Assembly (NCBI RefSeq): GCF_050624435.1
Contig: NC_134536.1
Location: 127,434,758-127,498,757, forward strand
Source: Tenrec ecaudatus
Taxonomy: Eukaryota; Chordata; Mammalia; Afrosoricida; Tenrecidae
Direction of reading: 5' to 3'
Length of the DNA stretch: 64,000 bases
Made by a program: the position numbers and the translations under genes. This document shows, piece after piece, positions 1 through 20,429 of this stretch. The number at the start of each line of letters is the position of its first letter. Within the stretch, counting starts at the first letter, position 1. Below the pieces are notes generated by a model, which had not been told where the DNA came from, made no database searches, and saw only the letters and a program-made list of their open reading frames with translations.

Positions 1-2321
<2,321 letters not shown>

Positions 2322-2598
2322 TATGATAGGCTTATTGTGCCAACTAGGCTTCTCCAGGAACATGTGGGCAGAGCTTAATCAGGTTGCAGCTTGTTTGGAG
2401 GGCAACCAATCAAGATCAATGGCTCTGCAAAGCTGGCCGCTTCTTCTTTCTCCCTGGTTCCACCAACGTGAGTTCAACTGAGACCTCTATCCTGCTGTGT
2501 GGCCTACCTGGCTCTTGTATTCCTTCTCACTATATAAGCCTATCCTTATATATTTAAGTGTCCTGGTGTGGTTTCTCTAGAGAACCCTGCCTAACACA
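2322..2598 (+). repeat. 5' LTR of ERV-L-type provirus
   Basis: Begins TGATAGGCTTATTGTGCC and ends GCCTAACACA. A TATATAAG promoter-like block lies near 2530. The 3' end matches the 3' LTR. It is about 277 bp, shortened compared with typical MLT2 LTRs. Confidence 0.75.
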
Positions 2599-2599
2599 A

Positions 2600-2618
2600 T
2601 TGATACCAGGAGTGGTTC
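2600..2618 (+). other. Primer-binding-site-like sequence
   Basis: TTGATACCAGGAGTGGTTC directly follows the 5' LTR. It resembles the tRNA-Leu primer sites of ERV-L elements. Confidence 0.55.
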
Positions 2619-4320
2619 TAGAGAAACATGATCATCAATACGGGTTTCCTGAATTTAGATCTCTGGTCTGATTAGGCCCAAGAGTACTGAGAATGCCGCC
2701 TTTACCCATGAAAGCATGGATACGTCTGTCACTATTGCGAAAGCTGATATCCACGATATCACCACCAACAGATGCAGTGCTGGTGAGAGGAGAGGCTCTG
2801 GGTGATCATGTATTTGATTTTTTTCAGCAATTTTGTCAGGATGAGAAGTATAGAGAAGCTGGTTGGCTGGTCCTCCTTATAATAGACATGTGATCAAGGA
2901 AAGGGATCATCTCAGAACCACATCTTAAAGGCCAAGTAAAAAACCTTAAAGCTCTGCATGTGTTAGAGTGCCTTCTCTCTTCTAGTCAGAGACGTTGCCG
3001 AAAACCAAATCCACTCTCATCATACACATACCTGATTACAGCATCAGCTGAATTGTGAGCCTAGAACAGTGTCTGACATTACAGTAAAGGCAATAAGAAA
3101 AGAAATGGGACCCTGAAACATGGGATGGGGCCGTATGAGCTGATGATCCAGCGGAGGATACTGAGGTCCTAGAGTCGACTGAGCCACCGCAGTCAATAGA
3201 CTCCCCCTCCCACCCGAGGGGATTCATCCACTATCAGTAAAACAACGCACACTGAAATGCAAGGTGGGGCTGCATCTGTAGCATTGCCTGAGAGCGATGA
3301 CTTACAAGATATTGCTAATAGATCCCCTAGGAAACACCCTCACCGCCTTGTATTTCCTCTAGACCTGTAAGTAGAATTAAGTCTCAGAAAGTTCCTAAAG
3401 GTGAGTTACAGATGATGACTCAGGAAGAAAGGGGCTACACGCATAAAGACCTGCTCGAATTTTCCAATATGCACAAGCAGCAGCTCGAGTATTCCAATAT
3501 GCACAATATGCATGGGAATGGTTACTAAGGGTGTGGGATACCAGTGCAAGAAATGTACCACTAGGCCAGTCTGAGTTCTCTGAGATGAGCCCCCTAAGCA
3601 CAGATTCTTCTTTCAATGTCTCAGGTTAGGAGAGGCTAAGGAAGGATCTCAGGTTATTTGGTTGGTTCACTAAAGCATGGGCTGAGATAGCCTGCATTAG
3701 ACCAACTTGGGGCACCTGACCTACCTTGCTACACTGTAGATTATGGCATCCAAAAGCTTGTGGAAATTGGTATGCTAGAACGGATCTAACGGAATAATCC
3801 CATAGATGCACAAAAGGAAAGACCCAGAGGACATACCTTCCACCCAAAACCATAGGGAACAAGTTGAAGGGAGCCCAGCACTTCTGAAAACTCCTGTGAT
3901 TTATTATTTTATGTAAACCAGGATTAACAGCGGGAACTGCCCTAATTAAACTACAACATTGACAATGGGGCTGACAGGGCCCCATACTGGTAGGGGCAGG
4001 GGTAGCACTAAATCAGCAGAGACAGGGTGAGCTTGATTATCATAATGGACAGCAAGGTTTCCGTAATTCGAGCAACCTGTCTCATGTGAACTTATGGCAT
4101 TGACTACTTAGCCACAATAGTTATGTGATCTATACAAGCAGAAAAAAGTGAGAGCAGGTGAACAGTTAAATCACCAGAATAGAGTCACGACCCCCCCAAT
4201 CAATTTCTAACCTTGATGCCATTTACAGACCAAGAACCCCTTAAATGAGGGGAAGGCCAGGTCCCTTTGAAGAAGGACCCTGCTACATCAACAAAGGTTT
4301 ACACTGTTGTTAGTCTTTCT
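2619..4320 (+). pseudogene. ERV gag-region remnant
   Basis: Occupies the gag position between the primer site and protease. Only short open stretches remain (for example 2693-2893), with many stops. Assignment is by position; no zinc knuckle was identified. Confidence 0.5.
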
Positions 4321-4329
4321 TCTAACACA

Positions 4330-4610
4330 AGAGTGAGTGTCCATTGGAAGAAATAATCAAATTTTTCGTGGATTACTGGACACTGGCTCGGAACTGACAC
4401 TAATTCCAGGAGACCCAAATGTTTGAAGGCCCACCAGTCATGGGCATATGGAGGTCAAGTTATTAATGAAATTTTAGCTCAAGTGCGCCTCACCATGGGT
4501 CCAGTGGGCCCCCGAACCCATCCTGTCCTTATTTCCCCAGTTCCAGAATGCACCATTGGAACAGACATACTTAGTAACTGGCAGAACCCCATAAGGGGTC
4601 CCTAAAAGAT
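4330..4610 (+). pseudogene. ERV protease remnant
   Basis: An open stretch near 4365-4425 carries the retropepsin active-site triad in the context LLDTGSEL, followed by a Pro-Gly turn. The C-terminal part reads TIGTDILSNW. It is broken by frame changes and non-functional. Confidence 0.7.
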
Positions 4611-4639
4611 GTTGTCAGGAAAGGCCAAGTGGACACCAT

Positions 4640-5610
4640 TAGAACTGCCATTGCCTAAGAAAATAGTAAACCAAAAGCAGTACCGCATTCCTGGAGGGAT
4701 TGAAGAGATCAGTGCCACCATCAAAGACTTGAAGGATGCAGGGGTGGTGATTCCTACCACATCCTCGTTTAACTCACCTATTTGACCTGTACAAAAACCA
4801 GATGGATCTCAAGAGCATGACAGTGCATTAGCATAAACTTAACCAGGTGGGGACTCCCAATTGCATCTGCCATTCCAGACGTGGTTTCATTGCTTGAGCA
4901 AATTAATACTTCTCCTGGCACTTGGTATGCAGCTACCAATCTGGCCGATGCCTTCTTCTCAACACCAGTTTTGAAGGACCACCAGAAGCAGTTTGCCTTC
5001 AGCTGGCAGGGACAACAATACACTTTCACAACTCTCCTCAGGGGTACACATCGACTCTTCCGCCCTGTGCCATAATTTTGTCTGAAGGGACCTTAATGTC
5101 ACACGGATCCATTATATTGATGACATATTCATTGAACCCATTAAAGAAAATGTAGCAAAGACTCTAAATTAGTCATGCCATGACCCTTTAATACAGTTCC
5201 TCATGTTGTGGTGACCCCAACCATAAAATTATTTTTCATTGCTCCTTCATAACTTTAATTTTGCTACTGTTATAAATCGGGCGACCCTGTAAAAGGGGCA
5301 TTCGACCCCCAAAGGGGTCGCAACTCAGGTTGAGAACCACTACTCTAGATTCACTAGTACATCTGCAGGGAGAGGGTGGGACATCAACCCAACGAAGACT
5401 CAGGCAGCCTCCACCTCAGTAAAATTTCTACAGTCCAGTGGTGTGAGCCATGTCGAGATAGTCCCACAAAGTGAAGGATAAGCTATTGCCATCTGCACCC
5501 ACCCCCCACCCCCCTGCACCCAACAACTAAACAGGAGGTATAACGCCCACTGGACCTCTTTGGATTTTGGAGACAACATATCCCTCATTCGGGTATGTTA
5601 CTCTAACCTA
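4640..5610 (+). pseudogene. ERV reverse transcriptase remnant
   Basis: Shows RT landmarks: YRIPGGI and the VVIPTTSSFNSPI entry segment, with a TGA at 4783-4785 in place of a conserved Trp codon. These are followed by AATNLADAFFS and a FSWQGQQYTFT fingers/palm segment, then the YIDD catalytic motif near 5118. Several frameshifts are present. A SPIN transposon (5169-5341) interrupts the gene just after the catalytic motif. Confidence 0.75.
5169..5341 (+). mobile_element. SPIN hAT MITE inside ERV pol
   Basis: A short non-autonomous SPIN-type hAT: internal ACAGTTCCTCATG and CTACTGTTAT blocks and the 3' inverted repeat GGTTGAGAACCAC. The left inverted repeat is eroded. It is flanked by ACTCTAAA (5161-5168) and ACTCTAGA (5342-5349), a 7/8 match to the hAT 8-bp duplication with the family's TCTAGA preference. 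Confidence 0.85.
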
Positions 5611-6169
5611 TTTATCAAGTGATGTGAAAGGCCGCCAATTTTTGAGTGGGGCCCAGAACAAGAAAAGGCTCTGCAACAGGCTCAGGCTGCCGTGCAAGCT
5701 GCTTTGCCACTGGGACCATATAATCCAGCTGACCCAGTGGTGCTAGAGAGGTGTCAGTCTAAGATAGAGATGCAGTGTGGAGTCTTTGGCAGGCCCTTAT
5801 TGGCAAAATACAGCCTTGACCCTTGGGATTTTGTAGTAAAGTTCTGTCATCATCTGCAGACTACTCCCCTTTTGAAAAACAGCTGTTGGCCTGTTACAGG
5901 GTCTACTGGAGACTGAATGCCTCACCATGGTCCACCAAGTCACCAGAAGGCCTGAGCTGCCTATCATGAGCTGGTTACTGTCTGAGCCAGGCATGAAGTC
6001 GGACATGCACAGCAACACTCCATCATCAAATGTCAGGGGGTATATAGGAGACCGGGCTAGAGCAGGACCTGAAGGGACGAGGTGCCCAAATGCCACAGCC
6101 TCCACTCCTCTTACAGTACCTTTGTTCTCCCAGTCTGCACCTAAGGCCTCCTGGGGAGTCCCTTATGAT
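5611..6169 (+). other. ERV pol connection region
   Basis: Sequence between the RT and RNase H landmarks of the provirus. It keeps short pol-like open stretches (5692-5916, 5927-6373) but no recognisable catalytic motif and several stops. Confidence 0.5.
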
Positions 6170-6603
6170 GAATTGACTAAGGAACAGAAAATTCATGCTT
6201 GGTTTACGGATGGCTCTTCGCAACATGGAGGTGCCACTTGTAAGTGGACAGCAGCAGCACTACAGCCCCTTTCTGGGATCTCCCTGAAGGACAGTGGTGA
6301 AGCAAAATCCTCCCAGTGGACAGAACTTGGAGCAGTGCACCTGGATGTTCAGTTTGCCTGGAAGGAGAAATGAGCAAGCGTGCAACTGTATACTGATTCA
6401 TGGGCTGTGGCTGATGGTTTGGCTGGATGGTCAGGGACTTTGAAGGAACATGACTGGAAAATAGGTGACAAGGAAGTTTGGAGAAGAGGTATGTGGATAG
6501 ACTTGTCTGAATGGGCCAAGAAAGTAAAGATAATCGTGTCTCATGTGAACACTCACCAAAGGGTTACCTCTGAAGAGGAAGACTTTAACAAGAGTGGATA
6601 AGA
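6170..6603 (+). pseudogene. ERV RNase H remnant
   Basis: Reads AWFTDGSS (first acidic residue of the RNase H site), LYTDSWAVADGLAGW (later acidic residue) and VSHVNTHQR near the end, in RNase H order. Stops and frame changes at about 6370 and 6600 break it. Confidence 0.7.
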
Positions 6604-7011
6604 TGACACGCCCTGTAGAGACTGGTTCTCCTCTTTCCTCCACTGCTCCTGTCATTGCCCAATGGGCACATGAACAAAGTGGACATGGTGGCAGGGATAG
6701 AGTTTATGCATGGGCGCACCAACATGGACTTCTGCTCATCAAGGCTGACTTGGCTACACTGAATGCCCCATCTGCCAGAGTGAAAGCCAACATTGAGTCC
6801 AATATATGGGACCATTCCTTGGGGAACCAGCAAACTGGTGACAGGTTGATTACACAGGACTACTTCCATCGGAGGGAGCAGCATTTTGTTCTTACTGGAA
6901 TACACACCTACACCTACTCTGAATATGGATTTGCCTTCCCTGCACGCAATGCCTTCTGCCAAAATTACCATTTGTGGACTTACAGAATGCCTTATCCACC
7001 AGCATGGCATC
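6604..7011 (+). pseudogene. ERV integrase remnant, N-terminal part
   Basis: Contains the HEQSGHGG-type histidine pair of the integrase zinc finger (about 6670-6700) and a TYSEYGFAFPA core segment. It is interrupted at 7012 by a solo LTR and continues after 9069. Confidence 0.7.
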
Positions 7012-9064
7012 TGTGTTAGTTACATAATCTCTTATCAACTTGGGACTATTAAGAGTGAAGGGTGCACCACATCAGCGTGAAATGCTAAGAGGGTGCAACA
7101 GAGCAGCAAAGCAATGAAGACCCTGGGGAATACCAAAAATAGACTTTGGGTCCGGGGCGTGGCAAACCATCAGACTGAACTGGAAAACACTCCTAAAGGT
7201 CAAAAAACAGACCTGGAACTATTTATAGGTTTTTCTTGTCTTTGGGAGTTTTTGTTGTTGTTTTGTCTTCTTTTGTTGTTTGGTTTTACTCTTGTCTTGT
7301 TTTTGTGCTTATTATTGTCTCTGCATGTCTACCTAGATAAGATAGGCAGGATAAACAATCTAGAAGAGAAAACAACGGGACTGACGGTTCTGGGGGAACA
7401 TAGGAGAGAGGGAGTTAGAAGTGGGAAAAGAAGTGGATGTTAACAAACCCAGGGACAAGGGAACAAGTGATCCAAAATCGATGGCGAGGAGGGTGTGGGA
7501 TGCCTGGTAGGACTTGATCAAGGGCAATATAACTGAGAGGAATTAGTGAAATCTAAATTAAGGCTGAGCATGACAGTGGGACAAAAGTAAAAGGAAATAA
7601 AGTGAAGAATTAGGAAGCAACTAGGGTATTTATAGAGGTCCAAATACAGGCATGTACATATGTAAATATATTTATATGCAACTACAGGGAAATAGATCTA
7701 TGTACATATATTTTTAGGGTAAGTTTTATGGTAGCAGGCAGACACTGGATCTCTACTCAAGTACTCCCACCCTGGCATTCCATGATGCTCACTTTCCTGA
7801 CACGATTGAAGAAAAAATGGGTGCATAAGCAAATGGGGTGAAGAAAGCTGATGATGCTCAGCTATCAAAAGATATAGCGTCTGGGGTCTTGAAGGTAAAC
7901 AAGCAGCCATCTAACTCAGAAGCAACAAAGCCCACATGGAAGCACACCAGCCTGTGTGAACACAAGGTGTTGATGGGATCAGCTATCAGGCATCAAAGAC
8001 CCAGAACAAAAAAATCATTATCACTGTGAATGAGGGGGGATGCAGAAAGAGACCCAAAGCCTACCTGTGGACAAATGGACATCGCCTTACAGAAGGGTCA
8101 CACGAAAAGAGCCAGTCAAGTTGCACTACAGCACTAAGGAAATATACAATTTTCCTCCAGTTCTTTAATTCTTCCACCCCACTATCATGACCCCAATTCT
8201 ACCTTACAAATCTGGCTAGACCAGAGCATGTACACAGTTAGACAAGAGCTGGAAACACAGGGAATCCAGGGCAGATAAACCCTTCAGGACCAATAATGAG
8301 AGTAGCTATACCAGGAGAGTAAGGGGAAGTTGGGGGGAGAAAAGGGAACCGATCACAATACCCCCTCCCAGGAGGACAGACAACAGAAAAGTGGGTGATT
8401 GGAGACACTGATCAGTGTAAGATATGAAAAAATAATTTATACATTATCTAGGGTTCACGAGGGAGGGGGAAACTGAGGTGATACCAAGGGTTCAAGCAAC
8501 AAATATACAAATGTGCTTGACTCAATGGATGCAGGTACAGATTGTGATTAAGAGCTATAGAAGCTCCCAATAAAAAGATTCTTTTAAAATCAAACCAAGA
8601 AAATAATGATTTTTTTTTTTTAAAGAGAGCAAAGGGGTGAAGTCTAGCTTGTCAATCAGATCACAGACTAAAGAGGCCTCCTTGTGAGCATGGTCTTCTC
8701 AGGAAGATCCTGGGAACTCCCTCTCCCTCTTTGCCTTCCTCTTCCTATTGAGGAGCCACACTGAAGGAGCTGAAGGAACCACATGGAGACCTGCGCCAGC
8801 ACTGGCACGCTTCCACCGGCAATGGATCCACAAGACTTTCCACCCACCAGCCTGTGATCTACCTGCATTTGACATCATTGTATGTGCTATGTGAGTCTAA
8901 AGAGGAATTTATGGAGCAATATTGGACATGTGGGCTAACATAAGACTTATGAACATCTGGACTAGGCTGGGATGTTTTCTCAATATACAATTGCTCTTTC
9001 ATATAAAGCTGTCTTACACATGACTGTCTCTGGATTTGTTTCTCTAGTCACCAGGCCTAACACA
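7012..9064 (+). mobile_element. Solo LTR (ERV-L type) split by L1
   Basis: Starts TGTGTTAGTTACATAATC and ends CCAGGCCTAACACA. It is flanked by a perfect 5-bp duplication GCATC (7007-7011 and 9065-9069), the ERV-L target-site length. LTR sequence is seen at 7012-7065 and about 8622-9064; the middle is an inserted L1 3' end. The same LTR family recurs at 34892, 50327, 63100 and, inverted, at 58628. Confidence 0.85.
7066..8621 (+). mobile_element. LINE-1 3' end/UTR inside the LTR
   Basis: A tenrec-type L1 3' UTR: T-rich stretch at 7215-7310, the block TCAAAAGATATAGCGTCTGG at 7866, then CTCAATGGATG...AATAAAAAG and an A/T-rich end at about 8600. AAGAGTGAAGGG-like sequence on both sides looks like a drifted target duplication within the LTR. 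It is 5'-truncated, with no ORF2 seen. It shares most of its length with 15180-16865. Confidence 0.7.
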
Positions 9065-9069
9065 GCATC

Positions 9070-9700
9070 CTACACAGCATTGTTTCAGCTCAAGGAACTC
9101 ACTTCACAGCAAATGCAGTGTGGCCATGGACCCATGCCCATGAAATCCACTGGTCATTATCATTTAGAATGACAGAATGGCCTTCTAAAGACACCAATTA
9201 CGGGACCAGGTAGGTGGCAACATCTTTCAGGGCTGGCACAATATTCTCCAGGAGGCTATATAACCAGTGGTCAATATATGGTACTGTGTGTCTTATCAGC
9301 TGGATTCATGGGTCCAGGAACCAAGGAGTGGAAGCCAGAATGGCACCACTCACTATTACTCCTAGTGATCCACTTGTAGCCTTTTTGCTTCCTGTCCCAG
9401 CAACCCTAAGCCCTTCAGGCCTGGTTCCAAAGGAAAGAACACTTCCATCTGAAACACAGCACCAATTCCACTGACCTGGCAGCTAAGAATGCCCCCTGAC
9501 CACTTTGGCCTCCTCATGCCTTTGGATAAACAGATAAAGGGTGTCCATTCACTGCACGGAGTGATTAATCCTGATTACCAACAGGGAAATTGGACTAGAC
9601 TGGTGCTACATAATGGAGGTAAAGGAAGAGTGTGTCTGGAATCCAGGAGATCCCATAGGCCGACTCAGTACTACCATGCCCTGTGATTTAAGTAAATGGT
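9070..9700 (+). pseudogene. ERV integrase remnant, C-terminal part
   Basis: Resumes after the LTR insertion with a GTHFTANAVWPW-like segment of the integrase core (about 9093-9130). It ends near 9700 with VWNPGDPIGRLS, typical of the C-terminal domain end. Stops and frame changes make it inactive. Confidence 0.65.
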
Positions 9701-9869
9701 AAACTACAGCAACCCAATCCTGACTGGATAGCTAAGGACTCAGACCCCTCAGGAATGAAGGTCTGGATCACCCCATCAGGCAAAGAATCACGACCAGCTG
9801 AGGTACTGGCTGAGGACAAAGGAAATACAAAATGGGTCATGGCCAATTGCAAAGGTGGGGTTTGTGATT

Positions 9870-10271
9870 TTTAGTATTTCTTCTTTACATGTGTTTATAA
9901 ATGGGATCAAGCCTATCCGGGCACTGTGTCACCTTGCTGTACATCACTAGAGCTTAAGACTCCATCTGGGCCTGCTTCGCTTTGCAGCTACTGGCCTCTG
10001 CTACACTTGACTTCTCACCTTCCTGCTGTTGCTGCCCCAGCCTGCTGTCTGCTGGCCTGAGGGCAGATTCTGCTGTGCTTCCCTGACATTGGACCAGCAG
10101 CTGGCATGTGTTGAAGGACCTTCAATATATCTGTTCCACAAAAGTGAGTCAAACTGAGCCTTCTGTACTGCTGTAATTAGCTGTTGTACTCCTTCTCGCT
10201 ATATAAACCTATCCCTATATATAAGTATGTATGTCCTGGTTTTGTTTCTCTGGAGAACCATGCCTAACACA
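9870..10271 (+). repeat. 3' LTR of ERV-L-type provirus
   Basis: Ends TGCCTAACACA with CTATATAAACC promoter-like sequence near 10200, matching the 5' LTR end. The 5' boundary is uncertain; only the last 150 bp align clearly with the 5' LTR. Confidence 0.6.
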
Positions 10272-14080
<3,809 letters not shown>

Positions 14081-15170
14081 CTAAACGGACATCATAGCAC
14101 TTCAATCCGAGAACCGATACAGCTTCAGAACTGTCATCCCTCAGGAGGTTGAACTGCCAGAGCCATGTGCCAGACATATGGTTCATTTCACCACTTGACT
14201 TACTTGTAGGTTTTAAAGTTTCCACAGTAAAGCGCGAAAAAGTTTTTCTGATAAAATGGGAGAGGAAGTCTGCATATGATTTAGAATCAAGTTGCAAGGA
14301 TTCATTTAACTACCTTTTACATATCGACCATCTTACCATCCAACATTTCACATTTACAAAGTACAAAAGTCAAATGCCTGATTATCGTATATATCAACAA
14401 TGTGCACCGGGCAGTAACATGCACAAGGTGTGCAGGAAGAATAACATCACTATGACGGTCAACTTAGCTGACCCACAATCCCCAGGGTTTGGGAGCTATG
14501 CAATGATGTGGTCATCCTCCATCTTCAACTTAACACCAATTTTCACTAACAAACTCATCTTTAGAACCCAAGTGAAGGGGAGTTGGGGGGGGTGGCAACT
14601 TCCCCACTGAAAGTCTTTCAAATCAACAAAAATATCCAAGCACATAAGAAGTGCTTACACAAAACAATCAATATGAGGTGAGAAAGAAACTGATGATCAA
14701 TTAAAAATCAGTCTGTCTACTGCACACACACACAAAAAAAGGAAACCAATAGGTGTTTCCAGAGTAATGGTGTCAAAATAATATCCTAAGACCTAAGAAG
14801 GAAAAGAAATTTACACAGGCAAAAATTCCAATGTATGAAACATTATAAGATATAGCAACATGTGACAATATTATTTTGTTTATGCCCAAGAATCCTGTGC
14901 TGATGTGATCAGTGCACTCATACGGGGACTGCTTCTGGTCTAGACCATGAAAAGTGTCCGCTACTATAGTGCTGTCCTACTCAGAACAAAACATACAACT
15001 CCAAGGTTCTGACAAGGACTTATTTAAATGTGTGACTCAGCCACTAGACTACAATTCTCCTAAGGGACCCCGCGCAGAGAACCTCTTTGAACATCGATTG
15101 CATACACAGTACAGTGTGTAAATACACACAGTAAAGCTTGTGTTTAACAGTCCTTGAACTAACTATAAGC
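14081..15170. other. CDC5L intron 7, left part
   Basis: Unassigned intron sequence; the 153-codon plus-strand frame at 14149-14610 has no recognisable domain. Confidence 0.45.
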
Positions 15171-15179
15171 TTTTCTTTC

Positions 15180-16865
15180 TTGTTGTTTTGTTTTTAGTCA
15201 TTGGTTTGTTTTTTATTTTGTTGCTTGGTTTTGCTCTGTCTTGTTTTTGTGCATGTTATTATCTCACAGGTCTGTCTAAATAAGATAGGCTGGATGAACT
15301 ATCTGAAGGAGAGAACAACAGGACCGACCAGTTCAGAGGGGACATGGGAGAGAAGGAGGTGGGGGACAAGGTAGTAGTGTGAACAAACCCAGGGACAAGG
15401 GAACAAGTGATCCAAATTAGTGGTGAGGAGGGTGTAAGAGGCCTGGTAGGGTGTGATCAAGGGTAATGTAACCAAGAGGAATTACTGAAGCCCAAATGAA
15501 GACTGAGCATGATAGTGGGACAAAAGGAAAGTCAAATGAAATAGCGCAAAGAGCTAGGAGGCAAAGGGCATTTATAGAGGTCTAAATAAAGGTATGTACA
15601 TATACTTACATATGAGGATAGGGAAATAGACCTATGTGCATATATTTATAGTGTTAGTAGTAAGGTAGCAGATGGACATTGGGCCTCCACTCAAGTACTC
15701 CCTCAATGCAAGAAAACTTTCTTCTATTAAATTGGCATTCTATGATGCTCACCTTCCCGACAGCTGCTGAAGACAAAGCGGGTGCATAAGCAAACGTGGT
15801 GAAGATTGCTGATGGTGTCCGGCTATCAAAAGATATAGCGTCTGGGGTCTTAAAGGTTTGAAAGTAAGTAAGTGGCCATCTAGCTCAGAAGCACAGAAGC
15901 AACAAAGCCCGCATGGAAGAAGCAGCCTGTGTGATCACGAGGTGCTGAAAGGATCAGTTATCAGGCATCAAAGAACAAAAAATCCTATCATTGTGTGGTC
16001 ACATCCCTGATATGATCGCTGAAGACAAATGGGTACATAAGCAAACGTGGCAAAGAAAGCTGATGGTGCCCGGCTTATCAAAAGATATAGCCTCTGGGGT
16101 CTTTAAAGGCTTGAAGTCACATAAGCGGCCGTCTAGCTCAGAAGCAACAAGGCCCAAATGGAAGAAGCACACCAGCCTGTGCAATCATGAGGTGTCAAAG
16201 GAATCAGGTATCAGGCATCATCAGAACAAAAAATCCTATCACTGTGAATGCGGGGTGGAGTGCGGAAGGGAAACCCAAAGCCCATTTGTAGGCCATTGGA
16301 CATCCCACTACAAAAGGGTCTCCAGGAGGAGACGAGCCAGTCAGGGTGTGATGTAGCAACAATGAAACATACAACTTTCTCTAGTTCCTACACGCGTCCT
16401 CCCCACCCACTATCATGATCCCAATTCTGGCTAGATCAAAGAATGTACACTAGTACATATAGGAATAGAAAACACAGGAAATCCAGGACTCGCGATCCCT
16501 TCAGGACCAGTGGTGAGAGTGGTGGTACCAGGAGGGTGGAGGAAGGGTGGGTTAGAAAGGGGGAGCAAATTACAAGGATCTACATATAACCTCCTCCCTG
16601 GGGGACAGACAACAGAAAAGTGGGTGAAGGGAGACGTCGGACAGTGTAAGATATGACAAAAAATTTATAAATTAACAAGGGTTCACGAGGAAGGGGGGAC
16701 CAGGGATTGAGGGGGGGAAATGAGGAGCTGATGCCAGGGACTTAAGTGGAGAGCAAATGTTTTGAGAATGATGAGGGCAATGAACGTACAAATGTGCTTT
16801 ACACAATTGATGTATGTATGGATTGTGATAAGTTGTATGAGCCCCTAATAAAATGATTTAAAAAA
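15180..16865 (+). mobile_element. LINE-1 3' UTR with internal tandem repeat
   Basis: Same family as 7066-8621: a T-rich start, ACAAACCCAGGGACAAGGGA, then two copies of a roughly 254-bp unit (TATCAAAAGATATAGC at about 15824 and 16077), and the end CCCCTAATAAAATGATT followed by A-rich sequence at 16849-16868. It sits on the plus strand, antisense to CDC5L, ending about 25 bp from exon 7. Confidence 0.75.
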
Positions 16866-16884
16866 AAGAAGTTTGTGTTTATCA

Positions 16885-19215
<2,331 letters not shown>

Positions 19216-19219
19216 TCCC

Positions 19220-19302
19220 TAACAGCAGCTGGTGGATTTGAACTGCTGACCTTATGGTTAGAAGCCCAACCTGTAACCCATTATATCACTAGGGTTGCTA
19301 AA
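19220..19302 (-). repeat. AfroSINE fragment, antisense
   Basis: GCAGCTGGTGGATTTGAACT followed by GACCTTATGGTTAG and CACTAGGGTTGCT is the reverse complement of the tRNA-like head of AfroSINE, including its B-box region. Confidence 0.75.
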
Positions 19303-20429
19303 TATGCTCCAAGAACTAAAGAAAACCATGATTAAAGAACTAAGAGAAGGTATAACAATAGTGCATCAACAGAAAATATCAAAAATTTCTTTAATTTAAC
19401 GAGGGCAGGGACATGGGGGAAGGGTGTCACAGTATATTTGAATTAGCAGGAATATTAGAAAACTGGAAAGATAGATGAGAGAGATCAATCATCCCAATGA
19501 ACAGAGAAAACAGAAAAGAGAATTCTGAGCCCAGTCTCGAGAGAGATGGGAGACTCCATTAAGTGGGACAACGCATACATAATGGGTTTATCAGAAGGAG
19601 AGGGAAGAGGCGACAAAACATTCTGAAAAGCTCATGCCTGAAAAGTTCCCAAACTTACTGAAAAAACACTCACTCACACTTCCTGGAAGTTCAATGAACT
19701 CCAAGTAAGATAAACACAGAGAACCACAGACAGACACAGCATTAAAATGCTGGAAGCCAAAGACAAAAAGAAAAAAACCTTAAAAGCTACAAAAAGAAGA
19801 CAATCACTTCTAAGGGAATACAAGTAAAATTGATAGTGAACTTCTCAGCAAAACAGTATATACAGCATGGGTCGATGTTATGTAACACTAGCATTAGTAT
19901 GAAGACATGCACATAAATGTACACACTTATAAGTACAAGGTTTGGAAGTATATGTTTCAAAATGTTACAATAATTTCATTTTTAAATAAAGGGAATAGAC
20001 TTCGAATTGTATCAGAAAACCTTACCACATATCTGTAACAGAATAGAAAGACCATGTCCTAACTATAATGTCAACCATGCCCCAAAATGAAAACAGACTA
20101 ACGCTGGAATGACATACTTTTATAACAAATGTGCTCTAAAAGTTAATAAATATGAAATTTAGCATTACATGTTAGTAGCCATTATCACATCTACACTTTG
20201 TACATCCAATCTTCCCAACTATAAGATGTATGTACACCACTTTGGAAGATGTGTATGCTAAATCAAGCTGCAAAAAAATACCAGACACACTTGGAGATTT
20301 TTCAAATACACACTTGCCATATCCTCGGTTCTTGTCCATGTGATTAAAACACTTAAAAATGTGGTCCCCCGAAAACATCATGAGCAAAGATAAAGTAGCT
20401 TTTTCACCCTTAATCACACATTGTTATTG
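19303..20429. other. CDC5L intron 5, middle part
   Basis: Unassigned, with A-rich segments suggestive of old retrotransposon sequence (for example around 19740-19800). Confidence 0.4.

Larger units (their letters stand above)
2322..10271 (+). mobile_element. ERV-L-type provirus, degraded, nested
   Basis: An endogenous retrovirus antisense to CDC5L in intron 9. Flanking LTRs share a TCCTTCTC[A/G]CTATATAA promoter block and end in GTTTCTCTAGAGAACC-like sequence plus CTAACACA. Between them are gag-region, protease, reverse transcriptase, RNase H and integrase remnants in order on the plus strand, with no env recognised. All frames are broken by stops, shifts and three later insertions. The LTR ends and the leucine-tRNA-like primer site resemble the ERV-L/MLT2 group (class III). 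It is not coding-competent. Confidence 0.85.

Noticed and set aside
2693..9700. ERV gag-pol as an active gene
   Set aside because: Stops, frameshifts and three later insertions break every domain.
14149..14610. 153-codon plus-strand open frame
   Set aside because: Antisense intron sequence without domain or repeat-protein similarity.
15780..16230. Regularly spaced direct repeats as a possible CRISPR-like array
   Set aside because: Only two long units, in an L1 3' UTR of a mammalian genome.
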